Source: Phycisphaera sp. (GTDB lineage Bacteria; Planctomycetota; Phycisphaerae; Phycisphaerales; Phycisphaeraceae). Taken from it: DNA of 40,355 nucleotides. Numbering within the stretch: position 1 is the first letter of the stretch; every line of letters starts with the position of its first letter. A model generated the notes under the pieces. It ran no database searches and had not been told where the DNA came from. It saw only the letters and a program-made list of their open reading frames with translations. The position numbers and the translations under genes were made by a program. Positions 1 to 8,201 of the stretch are shown here, piece by piece. The DNA is taken from NCBI GenBank assembly GCA_023300125.1, contig JALZVY010000105.1:1-40355 (forward strand), written 5' to 3'.

Positions 1-18
1 CCCCCCCCCCCCCCCCCC
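1..18. repeat. 18-base C homopolymer at window edge
   Basis: The window opens with 18 consecutive C residues, followed by ordinary GC-rich sequence up to the rho start. A homopolymer of this length exactly at the edge may be a contig-end or assembly artefact. Nothing in it suggests a function. Confidence 0.6.
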
Positions 19-159
19 AGTTTTCGGTCCCCGCATTATCCCGCCTGCCCCCACACCCCGCTGGCCCAGCCGGTGGGGCCACATCAACGAGCCGCGCGCC
101 GGTTTCCCCCGGATCCCCTGATCCCGACGCGTCGCGGCCAGCCCTTGGAGTACCCCACC

Positions 160-1590
160 ATGCCTCCCGCCAAGTCCGATTCCGCCAAGAAAAATTCGCC
201 TCGTAAGAAGAAAAAGCCCTCTGCGTCCAAGAGCGCTGCAGAAGGGGCGCCCACGCCCATTTCAGACCAAGAGCTGGAAGCCGAAACCCAAGAGCACTAC
301 GACGACGCCAAGGGCGAGGACATGAACGTGCGTGAGCTGCGCGACATGACCGACCAGCAACTGCTGGATCTGGCGGAAGCCGAAGGGCTTGACGAAAAGC
401 GGATCACCGGCCTCACCACGCCCAAGCTCATCTTCCGCATCCTGGAGAAGCACTTCAGTAGCAAGGGCTTGATGTACGGCGAGGGCGTGTTGGAAATCCT
501 GCCCGACGGGTTTGGCTTCCTCCGCAGCCCCGAACAGAGCTACCTGGCCTGCCCGGACGACATCTACGTGTCGCCCAGTCAGATCCGCCGCTTTGGCCTG
601 AAAGTGGGCCACGTGGTGGCCGGTACCATCCGCCCACCCAAAGAAAGCGAGCGTTACTTCGCCTTGCTGCGGGTCGACGCGATCAACGACGACACCCCGG
701 GTAAACTCAACGATCTGCAAGATTTTGACGACCTCACGCCACTGCACCCCTTCGAGCGCTTTGTGCTTGAAACCCCCGGCGACGACAGCAATTTTGAGAT
801 GCGCATCGTCGACCTGGTCTCGCCGGTGGGCAAGGGCCAGCGCGGCCTGATCGTCGCGCCGCCGCGCACCGGTAAAACAGTGCTGCTTCAGAAAATGGCC
901 AAGAGCCTGATCCAGAACTACCCCTTGTGCAAGGTGCTGGTGCTGCTGATCGACGAGCGGCCCGAAGAAGTCACCGACTTCAAAGCCAACACGCCCCCGG
1001 GCGTCGAGGTGGTCGCGAGTACCTTTGACGAAAACACCACCCGCCACGTGCAAGTGTGCGAAATGGTCATCGAAAAGTCGCGCCGCATGGTCGAATACGG
1101 CCACGACGTGATCATCCTGATGGACTCGATCACACGCATGGCTCGGGCCTACAACGCCGAGATGCCTCATACCGGCCGCGTGATGACCGGTGGCCTGGAC
1201 AGCAATGCCCTGCAACGGCCCAAGAAGTTCTTCGGTTCGGCCCGGGCAATCGAAAACGGCGGCAGCCTCACGATCTTGGCCACCGCCTTGACCGACACGG
1301 GCAGCAAGGCCGACGACATCATCTTTGAAGAGTTCAAAGGCACAGGCAACAGCGAGCTGCACCTGGACCGCCGGCTGGTCGAGAAGCGGGTCTACCCCGC
1401 GATCGACATCGCCGCTTCGGGCACCCGCCGCGAAGAGTTGCTGATGAGCGCCGACGAGCTGAAGCTGGTCTACCGCCTGCGCAAGGTGCTGGCAGACATG
1501 AACGTGGTCGAAGCCATGGAGCTTCTGAAAGGCCGGCTGATGAAAAAGTCGACCAACGCCGAGTTCTTGATGACCATGGGCGCGGAGTGA
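160..1590 (+). CDS. rho: Transcription termination factor Rho
   Basis: Rho is a hexameric RNA-dependent ATPase/helicase that ends transcription at rut sites in the cytoplasm. The product has 476 residues. A Lys/Ser/Ala-rich extension covers about 1-50, followed by the Rho-N helical domain (about 55-98) and the cold-shock RNA-binding domain (about 104-175). The ATPase core has Walker A APPRTGKT (223-230), Walker B DVIILMD (316-322) and the Q-loop [11 protein letters not shown] (331-341). Length is somewhat above E. coli Rho because of the N-terminal tail. I chose ATG 160 because GGAG lies 9 bases upstream; the frame is open back to 73, but that part reads as untranslated proline/arginine-rich sequence. 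It is monocistronic, with a strong terminator about 90 bases after the stop. Confidence 0.97.
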   Translation: MPPAKSDSAKKNSPRKKKKPSASKSAAEGAPTPISDQELEAETQEHYDDAKGEDMNVRELRDMTDQQLLDLAEAEGLDEKRITGLTTPKLIFRILEKHFSSKGLMYGEGVLEILPDGFGFLRSPEQSYLACPDDIYVSPSQIRRFGLKVGHVVAGTIRPPKESERYFALLRVDAINDDTPGKLNDLQDFDDLTPLHPFERFVLETPGDDSNFEMRIVDLVSPVGKGQRGLIVAPPRTGKTVLLQKMAKSLIQNYPLCKVLVLLIDERPEEVTDFKANTPPGVEVVASTFDENTTRHVQVCEMVIEKSRRMVEYGHDVIILMDSITRMARAYNAEMPHTGRVMTGGLDSNALQRPKKFFGSARAIENGGSLTILATALTDTGSKADDIIFEEFKGTGNSELHLDRRLVEKRVYPAIDIAASGTRREELLMSADELKLVYRLRKVLADMNVVEAMELLKGRLMKKSTNAEFLMTMGAE

Positions 1591-1677
1591 GAGGGCGGCG
1601 GTGTCCGCCACGGGCGGATACCGAATGTGGAGTCTTGGTTCCTCTGTATCGACGTCCCTGAAGATTGCAACATATAG

Positions 1678-1716
1678 AAACAACAGCCCGCCCTTCGAGG
1701 CGGGCTGTTGTTCTTT
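1678..1716 (+). terminator. Rho-independent terminator after rho
   Basis: A perfect 12-bp stem (1681-1692 with 1699-1710) encloses a 6-base loop and is followed by TTCTTT. It sits 90 bases downstream of the rho stop. Confidence 0.9.
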
Positions 1717-1718
1717 AG

Positions 1719-2134
1719 GCGTTGGGTGTTGAGCCTGGGGCAGGTGTTCCGCGTTTCAAAATGCCTGCTGGCACTTCATGTGGAGCATCGGGTCTGGGCA
1801 GATGGTGCCCCGGTTCGCTGGGGCGTGGGGGGCAGATTGCGATCTGCAGTCGCGGGTGGGCCGCGGGATTTGAACTTAGATTTTGCTTTGGCGGCGCCGG
1901 GGCGATGGGCTGGCGGATCTGTTCGCGTGCGAGCGCTAGCCTAGGCACAGGCCTATGGCCAAACACACTGGCAGGGTGGGAGATCTAAGGGCGAATCGGG
2001 GGGCGAATCGGGGCCCGGGCACGGTTTTGGCTCCGAATGTCGCTTTTTTCTCAAATAATTCTCTCGAATAACATGTTTTGATGGGTGCTGGGGGGAAGGG
2101 CCCAGTGTTTGACGTGATTTATTACCAAAACCAC
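1719..2134. other. Intergenic stretch, no gene seen
   Basis: Between the rho terminator and the next promoter candidate I see no credible gene. Short open frames exist on both strands but have no family resemblance, start signal or conserved motif. Composition shifts from G-rich (about 1740-2030) to AT-rich (about 2040-2080). Confidence 0.5.
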
Positions 2135-2163
2135 TTGACGCTGGTATGGGGATGGCCTACTCT
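2135..2163 (+). promoter_or_regulatory. Candidate sigma-70-type promoter of PEP-CTERM gene
   Basis: TTGACG (2135-2140), a 17-base spacer and TACTCT (2158-2163) lie in an AT-richer island upstream of the PEP-CTERM gene. A start near 2170 would give a leader of about 190 bases. The -35 is good and the -10 is moderate. Confidence 0.45.
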
Positions 2164-2242
2164 TCATTTTATCTTCTGTTTTTGCTCTATGAAACAGTTT
2201 CGCAGATCGTTACCAAAGGTCTGGTTTCAGCTCAGTCGAGTC

Positions 2243-2273
2243 AATCACGCTGCGACGCCACGTGATTTTCTCT
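2243..2273 (+). promoter_or_regulatory. Leader hairpin followed by pyrimidine run
   Basis: AATCACG (2243-2249) pairs perfectly with CGTGATT (2261-2267) across an 11-base loop and is followed by TTCTCTC. It lies inside the presumed leader of the PEP-CTERM gene, about 90 bases before its start. It could be a weak attenuator or an operator; neither is proven. Confidence 0.3.
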
Positions 2274-2362
2274 CAAACGCTCTTTGAGACCGACACTTCG
2301 ACTCTTGTCTCCCTGTGTTTTTTTTGGTCTGCACTTTCACCTCTTCCTTTTGGAGAAAACCC

Positions 2363-2965
2363 ATGAACGTTCTTAAGATCGCCGCCGCCGCTACAGCTCT
2401 ATCCCTGACGGCCCAGGTCAGCGCCCAGACTGCCGTGGACTACACCGGCAGCGTGGCCCCTGACTTTACCTTTGGCGCATTCGACGCAGGCGCGACCCCT
2501 TCGGCGGATGGCCTCTCGGTCACCCTTGCCGCCAGTGGTGACAACTTTGGCGGCTTGGGCACCAACGACACCTTGCTTGCCACGCCTAGCCTTAGCTCCA
2601 CGGGCACCGGCTTCGTGACCGCTCGGCTCGGTGCGACCAACGACAGCCCGCTGATCGTGGCTTTCCGCGAAGGCGCGTCCAACGAATTTTTCAGCTATTC
2701 GATTCCGGCGTCAAGTTTTAACGAAACCACCTTCACGACCGTTGAGTTCGCTCTGGATTCGTTCTTCTTTAACGGTGACACCTCGGATGCCACCCCCAAC
2801 GAGGCCATCGGCGAAGCCAGCATCCAGACGCCTTTCGGTGCAGGAAACGCGTTTGAATTCACGGTCGCCAACGTCGGCATCGTTGTTGTCCCCGAGCCTG
2901 CCTCGCTCGCCCTCTTGGGTATGGGTGGTTTGGCTCTGGTGGGCGGCCGTCGTCGCAGCGCCTGA
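2363..2965 (+). CDS. PEP-CTERM sorting domain protein
   Basis: This is a secreted protein of 200 residues. It has an N-terminal Sec signal peptide (hydrophobic residues 5-17, with cleavage likely after SAQ at 20-22). It ends in a C-terminal sorting tail: VPEPAS, a hydrophobic stretch (LALLGMGGLALVGG) and a basic RRR cluster. In bacteria with the exosortase system such tails are recognised and processed at the membrane. The middle is Thr/Ser/Gly/Asp-rich, predicted extracellular and without a domain I recognise. ATG 2363 is chosen because TGGAG lies 7 bases upstream and the signal peptide begins there. A strong terminator follows, so it is probably monocistronic. No exosortase is encoded in this window. 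Confidence 0.88.
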   Translation: MNVLKIAAAATALSLTAQVSAQTAVDYTGSVAPDFTFGAFDAGATPSADGLSVTLAASGDNFGGLGTNDTLLATPSLSSTGTGFVTARLGATNDSPLIVAFREGASNEFFSYSIPASSFNETTFTTVEFALDSFFFNGDTSDATPNEAIGEASIQTPFGAGNAFEFTVANVGIVVVPEPASLALLGMGGLALVGGRRRSA

Positions 2966-3001
2966 TTTTCAGGTTCCCGCGCAATGCATCGGTTTTTTGG
3001 T

Positions 3002-3031
3002 CGGCCCGCCTTTACGGCGGGCCGTTTTTTT
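3002..3031 (+). terminator. Rho-independent terminator after PEP-CTERM gene
   Basis: A perfect 9-bp GC stem (3002-3010 with 3016-3024) has a 5-base loop and is followed by seven T residues (3025-3031). Confidence 0.92.
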
Positions 3032-3540
3032 GCCTGCGTTGGTGTAGCGCTGTCGCGGGTGCGTGGACTGGCTTGGGCCCGCGGTTTGAGGCCGTGGATC
3101 GGCGTGGGGGGGCGGGCTCATAGGGTGTGCCCAAGTGCCTTAGGCTCACGCACAACGTGCCCACGGTTTTGCGGCTGAACACCTCAAGCCTCTGGCCTCG
3201 CTTCACACGCGCGGCGGCGGCGGTGATGGGTCGCAGGAGCTTTCACTGGGACGGGGGCTTGCACGATTCCTCCTCCATGTCGGCCTCGCAAGCTGGGCAG
3301 CTCAGAGGCGCCCGCTCCTGATATGTGAGGGGAGCTGCAGGCGCCATGGCATGGGATACGAGGGGCGACATCGCGCGGCTGCTGCAGCCATACGCTATGC
3401 CAAGCCTTGGGGGAGGGGCGAGTAGTTGTTGACTTTTGGCTGCGCTGAAACCCGCTGCGCGACGTCATGGCCGCGTAGTCTTGCCCACGTCTTTATTTTT
3501 GCCCTGGCGGGGACAATTTATAACGGGTCAACGCCGGTTT
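3032..3540. other. Intergenic stretch, no gene seen
   Basis: These 509 bases lie between the PEP-CTERM terminator and the stop of the convergent desaturase gene. I find no convincing gene, RNA or promoter. The last 60 bases (about 3485-3540) are locally AT-rich. No clear terminator for the desaturase transcript was found here. Confidence 0.45.
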
Positions 3541-4521
3541 TTAGGCGGTCTTCTTCCACGGGCGCCGCTCGGTGGGCGGCACGTTGAGTCGGCTGGCCAA
3601 GCCCACCCAGCTGAGCATCTTGATCACGGTGTAGGTGATGTCGAACTCCCACCAGCGCAGGCCGTGGGCTGCGCTGCGGGGGTTGGCGTGGTGGTTGTTG
3701 TGCCAGCCTTCGCCGAAGCTGGGCAGGGCCAGCCACCAGAGGTTGGTGCTGTGGTCGCCGCTGTCTTTGTAGTTTTGGTAACCCCACGTGTGGCTCGCGC
3801 TGTTTACAAACCAGGTGATGTGGAAGAACACGACCGTTCGCAGGGCTACGGCCCACACGACCCAGCTGAGGCCCACTTGCAGGCCGTTCATGTCGCTGAC
3901 CCAGGTGCCCCAGGCATAGCCGGCGCCGAAGAGGGCGGCGATGAGCACGACCAGCGGCAGCCAGGCGTAGGTGTCCAGGAAACGCAGGCCGCGGTCTTTG
4001 AGCAGGTCGGTGGCGGCCTGACGCCGTTCCACACCGTGGTGATACTTGTGCATGAACCAGGTGATGTGGGCCCAGGTGAAGCCGTGCTGGGGGGTGTGGG
4101 GGTCGTGGTCGCCGTCGCTGTGTTTGTGGTGCAGGCGGTGGGTGCCCACCCAGCCCACGGGGCCGCCTTGCCATGCGAGGCAGCCGCACCACACCAAGAC
4201 GTACTCGAACCACTTGGGGGTGCGGAACGAGCGGTGCGAGAGCAGGCGGTGGTAGCACACGCACATGCCCAGGCAGGTGGCGATGAAGGCGAAGACAAAG
4301 GCGAGCACCAGGCCCGACCAAGTGAACAGGCTGGGGATGAAGGCGAACGCGGCGGCGCCGTGCAGGAAGATCAACCCGACGATGACCACCCAGTCCAGCT
4401 CACGCGGATTGAATTTGCCTTTGGCCACTGTGGACGGGTGGTCCGAGTGGGCGGGCTTGGAAGCAGCGGGGGCGCTTGGCGCGGCGGCAGTGGCCGCGGG
4501 GTCGTGACGGAGCGTGGACAT
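3541..4521 (-). CDS. Acyl-CoA/acyl-lipid delta-9-type fatty acid desaturase
   Basis: This membrane di-iron desaturase would introduce a cis double bond into saturated acyl chains and so tune membrane fluidity. The 326-residue product has the three histidine boxes of the family: HRLLSH (91-96), HRLHH (128-132) and HNNHH (274-278). Hydrophobic spans flank them (about 43-85, 103-123, 185-205 and 215-238). An Ala/Pro/Ser-rich N-terminal tail (1-35) precedes the catalytic part. The stearoyl-CoA desaturase type (delta-9) is the closest family by box spacing, but the exact position and the acyl carrier (CoA, lipid or ACP) cannot be read from sequence. The gene is downstream of tRNA-Val and its terminator, so it probably has its own promoter, which I could not place. 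It lies near the fab cluster, consistent with a lipid role. Confidence 0.9.
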   Translation of the reverse strand: MSTLRHDPAATAAAPSAPAASKPAHSDHPSTVAKGKFNPRELDWVVIVGLIFLHGAAAFAFIPSLFTWSGLVLAFVFAFIATCLGMCVCYHRLLSHRSFRTPKWFEYVLVWCGCLAWQGGPVGWVGTHRLHHKHSDGDHDPHTPQHGFTWAHITWFMHKYHHGVERRQAATDLLKDRGLRFLDTYAWLPLVVLIAALFGAGYAWGTWVSDMNGLQVGLSWVVWAVALRTVVFFHITWFVNSASHTWGYQNYKDSGDHSTNLWWLALPSFGEGWHNNHHANPRSAAHGLRWWEFDITYTVIKMLSWVGLASRLNVPPTERRPWKKTA

Positions 4522-4709
4522 GTCGTTTTCCGGTGGGCGATTCGATCGGGCCTACGAAGAGCCGAAGGGGGCGTCGTCGCAGGGCGGGCGGGCTGCCGCC
4601 GAGGCGATCTTAGGATAGCGGATCGGCGGCTCATTGGCCGTCACAATCGCTTATTTCAAATGGCTCTCGGATCACTTATCGCTCAGTACGGGTTTGCGAC
4701 GTGAGCGTT

Positions 4710-4743
4710 AAAAAAAACACCGACGCCAAGGGCGTCGGTGTTT
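4710..4743 (-). terminator. Terminator downstream of tRNA-Val
   Basis: On the minus strand a 13-bp stem (4731-4743 with 4715-4727) with a 3-base loop runs into a U tract templated by the A-run at 4710-4717. It sits directly downstream of the tRNA-Val gene and upstream of the desaturase. Confidence 0.85.
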
Positions 4744-4751
4744 CTCAGGAA

Positions 4752-4825
4752 TGGGCGATACAGGGCTCGAACCTGTGACCTCACGCGTGTGAAGCGTGCG
4801 CTCTAGCCAACTGAGCTAATCGCCC
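4752..4825 (-). tRNA. tRNA-Val (anticodon CAC)
   Basis: This 74-nt cloverleaf has a perfect acceptor stem GGGCGAT/ATCGCCC, D-stem GCTC/GAGC, anticodon stem CACGC/GCGTG with loop TTCACAC (anticodon CAC, reads GUG), and T-stem ACAGG/CCTGT with TTCGAGC. The discriminator is A. CCA is not encoded. Confidence 0.97.
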
Positions 4826-4867
4826 GAACGTGGTTCGGTGGGCTGCCGGCGGTCCAGCAAGGCGAGG

Positions 4868-4873
4868 AGTATA
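4868..4873 (-). promoter_or_regulatory. Candidate -10 box for tRNA-Val
   Basis: On the minus strand TATACT (4868-4873) lies about 43 bases upstream of the tRNA 5' end, in the gap after tatA. No good -35 is present at 16-18 bases. Confidence 0.35.
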
Positions 4874-4906
4874 GCGACTGATCCGCGGTCGGCCAGCCGG
4901 GGTGGA

Positions 4907-5188
4907 TCATTCCGAGGTGCTGTCTGCCTTGGCCCCCGCGGCATGCGATGGGTTGGCCGGCGGCGGAGCTGGGGTGTCGTCGAGTTGCTTGGTGGTGGTG
5001 TCCAGCTCGGTGTCGATGCCCGACAGGCCTTTTTTGAATTCGACGATGCCTTTGCCCAGTGATTTACCCACTTCCGGCAGGCGTTTGCCGAAGATCAGCA
5101 CGCCCAGCAGGCCCAGGACGATCATTTGGGCCCAGCCCAATTGGCCCAGTGCCAAGGTCGTCGACATTTCGTGGAGCATTGCGTTCAT
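4907..5188 (-). CDS. tatA: Twin-arginine translocase subunit TatA/TatE
   Basis: This is a small membrane protein that oligomerises to form the translocation element for folded proteins carrying twin-arginine signals. The product has 93 residues. After a short N-terminus comes one transmembrane helix (about 16-33, LGWAQMIVLGLLGVLIFG), the FGKRLPEVGKSLGKGI amphipathic helix typical of TatA, and an acidic Pro/Ala-rich tail. Length is normal for TatA. Three in-frame ATGs near the start (residues 1, 4 and 8) leave the exact start open, and none has a clear ribosome site. It follows fabF by 86 bases and may have its own promoter there. tatB and tatC are not in this window. Confidence 0.9.
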   Translation of the reverse strand: MNAMLHEMSTTLALGQLGWAQMIVLGLLGVLIFGKRLPEVGKSLGKGIVEFKKGLSGIDTELDTTTKQLDDTPAPPPANPSHAAGAKADSTSE

Positions 5189-5216
5189 GGTTCACCAAGA
5201 AAAAGAGGTCACCCTT

Positions 5217-5222
5217 ATTGTA
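5217..5222 (-). promoter_or_regulatory. Candidate -10 box for tatA
   Basis: On the minus strand TACAAT (5217-5222) lies 28 bases before the tatA ATG, in the fabF-tatA gap. The -35 position holds no recognisable hexamer. Confidence 0.3.
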
Positions 5223-5274
5223 GCGGGGCGGCCGCCGAGGCTGGCACCTGGGAGGGCCGCTAGGCGGCAGAGGC

Positions 5275-6522
5275 TTACACCCGCCCGACCACCAGGCTCA
5301 CGTTGTGGCCGCCGAATCCGAAGCTGTTGCTCATGGCGTAGTCGACTTTCAGATCGCGGGCGACTTTGGGCACGTAGTCCAAGGTGCAACCTTCGCCGGG
5401 GGTTTCGAGGTTGATCGTGGGGGGCACCTGCCCGGTTTCGATCGCTTTGGCCAAGATGACCGCTTCGATGCCGCCGCTGGCCCCGAGGGTGTGGCCGGTC
5501 ATCGATTTGGTGCTGCTTACCGGCACCTTGGTGTCGGCGCCGAAGGTGTTCTTGACCGCGGTGGTTTCGGCCAGGTCGCCTAGGCCCGTGGAGGTGCCGT
5601 GGGCGTTGATGTAGTTGATCTTGTCGGCTTCGAGCCCCGCGTCTTTCAGGGCGGCTTCCATGGCGTAAGAGGCGCCGGCGCCGTCTTCGCGTGGGGCGGT
5701 GATGTGCGATCCGTCGGCGCTTTGGCCGTAGCCCATGAGCTCGCCGTAGATCCGCGCACCGCGTTTTTTGGCGTGCTCGTATTCTTCGAGCACGATGATG
5801 CCGGCGCCTTCGCTGAGTACAAAGCCGTCGCGGTCTGCGTCGAAAGGGCGGCTGGCCTGGGTGATGTTGTCGTTGCGGCGGCTCAGGGCTTTGAGTGCGA
5901 CAAAGCACGCCATGCCCAGGTCGTTGAGGGCGGCTTCGGCGCCTCCGGTGATCATCACATCTGCGCCGTTGTTGCGGATGCACTCGGCGGCGTCGCCGAT
6001 GGCGTGGGCCGCGCTGGCACACGCGCTGGCCGCGGCGTAGTTGGGGCCTTGGATGCCGAAGTGGATTGAGACGTTGCCCGATCCGGCGTTGCACATGAGC
6101 TTGGGCACCATGAAGGGGCTCACGCGCCCTGGGCCTTTCTCGATGAGCTTGCGGTAGCCGTTGCAGAACTCTTCCATGCCGCCGATGCCCGTGCCGATGA
6201 TGCTGCCGCATCGCCACCGGTTCTCTTTCTCGAAATCCAGCCCGGCGTCTTCGACTGCGGCCATCGACGCGTTGAGCGCGAACTGCGCGAAGCGGTCGAG
6301 TTTCTTGATGCTCTGCTTGCGTACGGGCCCTTCGAGCCGCGGCGGGCCTTCCCAGTCGCTGATCTCGCCACCGAAGTGAACCGGATAGGCAGAGGTGTCG
6401 AAGCGGTTGACGGGCACGATGCCGCTGTCGCCCGCCAGCAGGCGGCTCCAGACGGAATCGACTTCGTGGCCGAGGCTGGTGACCAGGCCCAAACCGGTGA
6501 TAACGACGCGGCGTTGACTCAT
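5275..6522 (-). CDS. fabF: 3-oxoacyl-[acyl-carrier-protein] synthase II (KAS II)
   Basis: KAS II condenses malonyl-ACP with a growing acyl-ACP in type II fatty acid synthesis. The 415-residue product matches the family length. The catalytic triad is visible: Cys168 in SACAS, His308 in NAHGT and His344 in MTGHTLGASG, with Lys339 in STKS. The C-terminal NSFGFGGHN motif is intact. It is downstream of acpP but separated by about 240 bases and two minus-strand terminators, so it is not simply the tail of the acpP transcript. A TAAAAT box lies only six bases before the ATG and no Shine-Dalgarno is seen. See the entries for the terminators and the -10-like box. Confidence 0.97.
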   Translation of the reverse strand: MSQRRVVITGLGLVTSLGHEVDSVWSRLLAGDSGIVPVNRFDTSAYPVHFGGEISDWEGPPRLEGPVRKQSIKKLDRFAQFALNASMAAVEDAGLDFEKENRWRCGSIIGTGIGGMEEFCNGYRKLIEKGPGRVSPFMVPKLMCNAGSGNVSIHFGIQGPNYAAASACASAAHAIGDAAECIRNNGADVMITGGAEAALNDLGMACFVALKALSRRNDNITQASRPFDADRDGFVLSEGAGIIVLEEYEHAKKRGARIYGELMGYGQSADGSHITAPREDGAGASYAMEAALKDAGLEADKINYINAHGTSTGLGDLAETTAVKNTFGADTKVPVSSTKSMTGHTLGASGGIEAVILAKAIETGQVPPTINLETPGEGCTLDYVPKVARDLKVDYAMSNSFGFGGHNVSLVVGRV

Positions 6523-6528
6523 GGGATT

Positions 6529-6534
6529 ATTTTA
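6529..6534 (-). promoter_or_regulatory. -10-like box six bases before fabF start
   Basis: Minus-strand TAAAAT (6529-6534) is followed by six bases and then the fabF ATG. This spacing is the one seen for leaderless transcripts in other bacteria. No -35 hexamer is present at the expected place, so it may be coincidental. Confidence 0.3.
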
Positions 6535-6579
6535 GCGGGGGTTGGTTTCGCGGGGGCGATTTTGCGGCGTTGCCAATGC

Positions 6580-6627
6580 AAAAAAGCAGGCCAACGATCG
6601 GCGCGGAGGCCGATTCAAAGTGCCTGC
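6580..6627 (-). terminator. Nested stem-loop terminator between acpP and fabF
   Basis: On the minus strand GCAGGC (6622-6627) pairs with GCCTGC (6586-6591). Inside this, ATCGGC (6609-6614) pairs with GCCGAT (6597-6602), with a 6-base apical loop and internal loops of 7 and 5 bases. A run of six T follows on the transcript strand (6580-6585). It is the second terminator after acpP and lies 57 bases before the fabF start, so it could also act as an attenuator. Confidence 0.65.
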
Positions 6628-6707
6628 CTGCGCGAAAGTCGCAGGAAGGGGCAAACCAGCGGCAGAGGCGGTCTATTCCGCGTGGCCGGCGTGGCGGGGG
6701 GGTTATG

Positions 6708-6736
6708 AAAAAGGGCCACCCGCTTGAGGGTGGCCC
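6708..6736 (-). terminator. Terminator after acpP
   Basis: A perfect 9-bp stem (6728-6736 with 6713-6721) has a 6-base loop and is followed on the minus strand by five T (6708-6712). It lies 30 bases downstream of the acpP stop. Confidence 0.85.
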
Positions 6737-6766
6737 CTGCCGTCGGTCGCTTGGCGGGCCGGCGGT

Positions 6767-7012
6767 TTACTTGTCCATGTGTTCTTTGATGAAGTCCACG
6801 GCTTGACCGACGGTTTGGATCTTTTCGGCTTCTTCGTCGGGGATCGAGGTTTCGAACTCGTCTTCGAATTCCATCACCAGTTCGACGGTGTCGAGGCTGT
6901 CGGCGTTCAGGTCGTTGACAAAGTTGGTTTCGAGGGACAACTCGCTCTTGTCGACGCCCATCTGCTCGGCGACGATGGCGGTGACCTTGTCTTTAATTTG
7001 GGCTTCATCCAT
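6767..7012 (-). CDS. acpP: Acyl carrier protein
   Basis: ACP carries growing acyl chains on a phosphopantetheine arm during fatty acid synthesis and donates them to acyltransferases. The product has 81 acidic residues. The attachment site is Ser39 in the conserved [13 protein letters not shown] context, and the helical bundle is complete. ATG 7012 is chosen because the protein then begins exactly where ACPs normally do. The frame is open further upstream, but that sequence is Arg/Pro-rich and unlike any ACP. It is preceded by a long 340-base gap from fabG and followed by a strong terminator, so expression separate from both neighbours is likely. Confidence 0.97.
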   Translation of the reverse strand: MDEAQIKDKVTAIVAEQMGVDKSELSLETNFVNDLNADSLDTVELVMEFEDEFETSIPDEEAEKIQTVGQAVDFIKEHMDK

Positions 7013-7352
7013 GGGATTGTCTTTCTGATTTAAAGGGGCTGTTGAACCTGCCGCCGTGTGGCAGCGGGCGAGGGGCGAGGGAAGGGGGCGGGTGCAGGCA
7101 CCCGCTGCCTGCGGGATCAGTTCCGCTGCGGCATTTGCCGCAGTGACGGGGTCGGTGCGGGGCGTCCCGCGGCGTTTCTCCGCGACAACTGCGGGGAACT
7201 CATGAGAGCGCGTCGACGGGCTCAGGAGTGATCTCCGGGGCTGGGTCAATGCAGCGGGAATATAGCCGGAGGGCGGTTTGAACGCCAGCAGAGTGTGGGC
7301 AGCGTGGGGGTTTCCTGGGCCAATACCATTTAAGGCGATATTTTGCAGTAAT
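7013..7352. other. Long fabG-acpP intergenic region with hairpins
   Basis: These 340 bases hold no credible gene. Two GC-rich inverted repeats are present: GCGGGTGC/GCACCCGC (7088-7105) and CTGCGGCA/TGCCGCAG (7126-7143). A minus-strand TATATT (7259-7264) could be a -10 box for acpP, but it lacks a -35. Strong acpP expression would require a promoter here. Confidence 0.4.
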
Positions 7353-8102
7353 TTAAGACATCGTCATTCCGCCATCCACGGCCAGCACCTGGCCGGTGAC
7401 GTAGCTGGCGCCGTCCGAGGCGAGGAACGCCACCGCGGCGGCGATTTCTTCGGGTTGGCCCATGCGGCCTGCGGCGGTCATGACCTTCACGCCGTCTTTG
7501 ATTTTGTCGGGCAGCCCGTCGGTCATGTCTGTGGCGATGAAGCCTGGGGCGATCACGTTGGCGGTGATGTTCTTTTTGCCCAGTTCTTTGGCGAAGCTTT
7601 TGGTGAAGCCTGCCAGGCCGGCCTTGGCCGCGGCGTAGTTGGCTTGGCCCGCGTTGCCCACCACTCCCGAGACCGAGCCGATGTTGATCACCCGGCCGAA
7701 CTTGCCGCGAACCATGGTGCGGCTGGCGGCGCGGCAGGCCACAAACACCGAACGCAGGTTGGTCGAGATCACTTCGTCGAACTCTTCGTCGGTCATGCGC
7801 ATCAGCAGGTTGTCGCGGGTGATGCCCGCGTTGTTGACCAAGACGTCTAGGCGGCCGTGTTCTTCGGTCACTCCGTCGATCATGGCCGCGATGGCGGCGC
7901 CGTCGCTGATGTCACAGGTTTTCACGCTTGCCGCGCCGCCGGCCGATTCGATCTCGGCCTTGACTTCGTTGAGCTTGTCGAGGTTGCGTGCCACGCACAC
8001 CACGTGCTTGCCGTCGGCGGCGAGCTGCTTGGCGATAGCGGCGCCGATGCCGCGGGAGGCGCCGGTGACGATGGCGATGCGAGGGGTGGGGGAGTCGGTC
8101 AT
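7353..8102 (-). CDS. fabG: 3-oxoacyl-[acyl-carrier-protein] reductase
   Basis: FabG is an NADPH-dependent short-chain dehydrogenase that reduces 3-oxoacyl-ACP in each elongation cycle. The 249-residue product has the nucleotide-binding GASRGIG (14-20), NNAG (90-93), Asn115, catalytic Ser143, and Tyr156/Lys160 in the YAAAK motif, and ends with the usual [14 protein letters not shown] 8102 is chosen because upstream in-frame sequence is Pro/Arg-rich and overlaps the spacer. It follows fabD by 99 bases on the same strand. Confidence 0.96.
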   Translation of the reverse strand: MTDSPTPRIAIVTGASRGIGAAIAKQLAADGKHVVCVARNLDKLNEVKAEIESAGGAASVKTCDISDGAAIAAMIDGVTEEHGRLDVLVNNAGITRDNLLMRMTDEEFDEVISTNLRSVFVACRAASRTMVRGKFGRVINIGSVSGVVGNAGQANYAAAKAGLAGFTKSFAKELGKKNITANVIAPGFIATDMTDGLPDKIKDGVKVMTAAGRMGQPEEIAAAVAFLASDGASYVTGQVLAVDGGMTMS

Positions 8103-8201
8103 GGGGGGCTCGAAAGAAAAGGGAGGGTGTGTGAACGATCCGGGGCGTCGTCGGCCAAGGGCCCGCATGGGGTGGGCCTGGCCATCACTCAACCGAGTCG
8201 A

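Noticed and set aside
262-1683. Long open frame (473 codons) on the minus strand opposite rho.
   Set aside because: It is antisense to a complete Rho with intact motifs, is His/Val/Gly-rich and shows no domain. GC-rich codon bias opens such frames.
2078-2287. A 69-codon plus-strand frame before the PEP-CTERM gene.
   Set aside because: It crosses the promoter candidate, has no ribosome site and has no recognisable sequence.
3436-4704. Long open frame on the plus strand opposite the desaturase.
   Set aside because: It has no motif and the desaturase on the other strand has all three His boxes.
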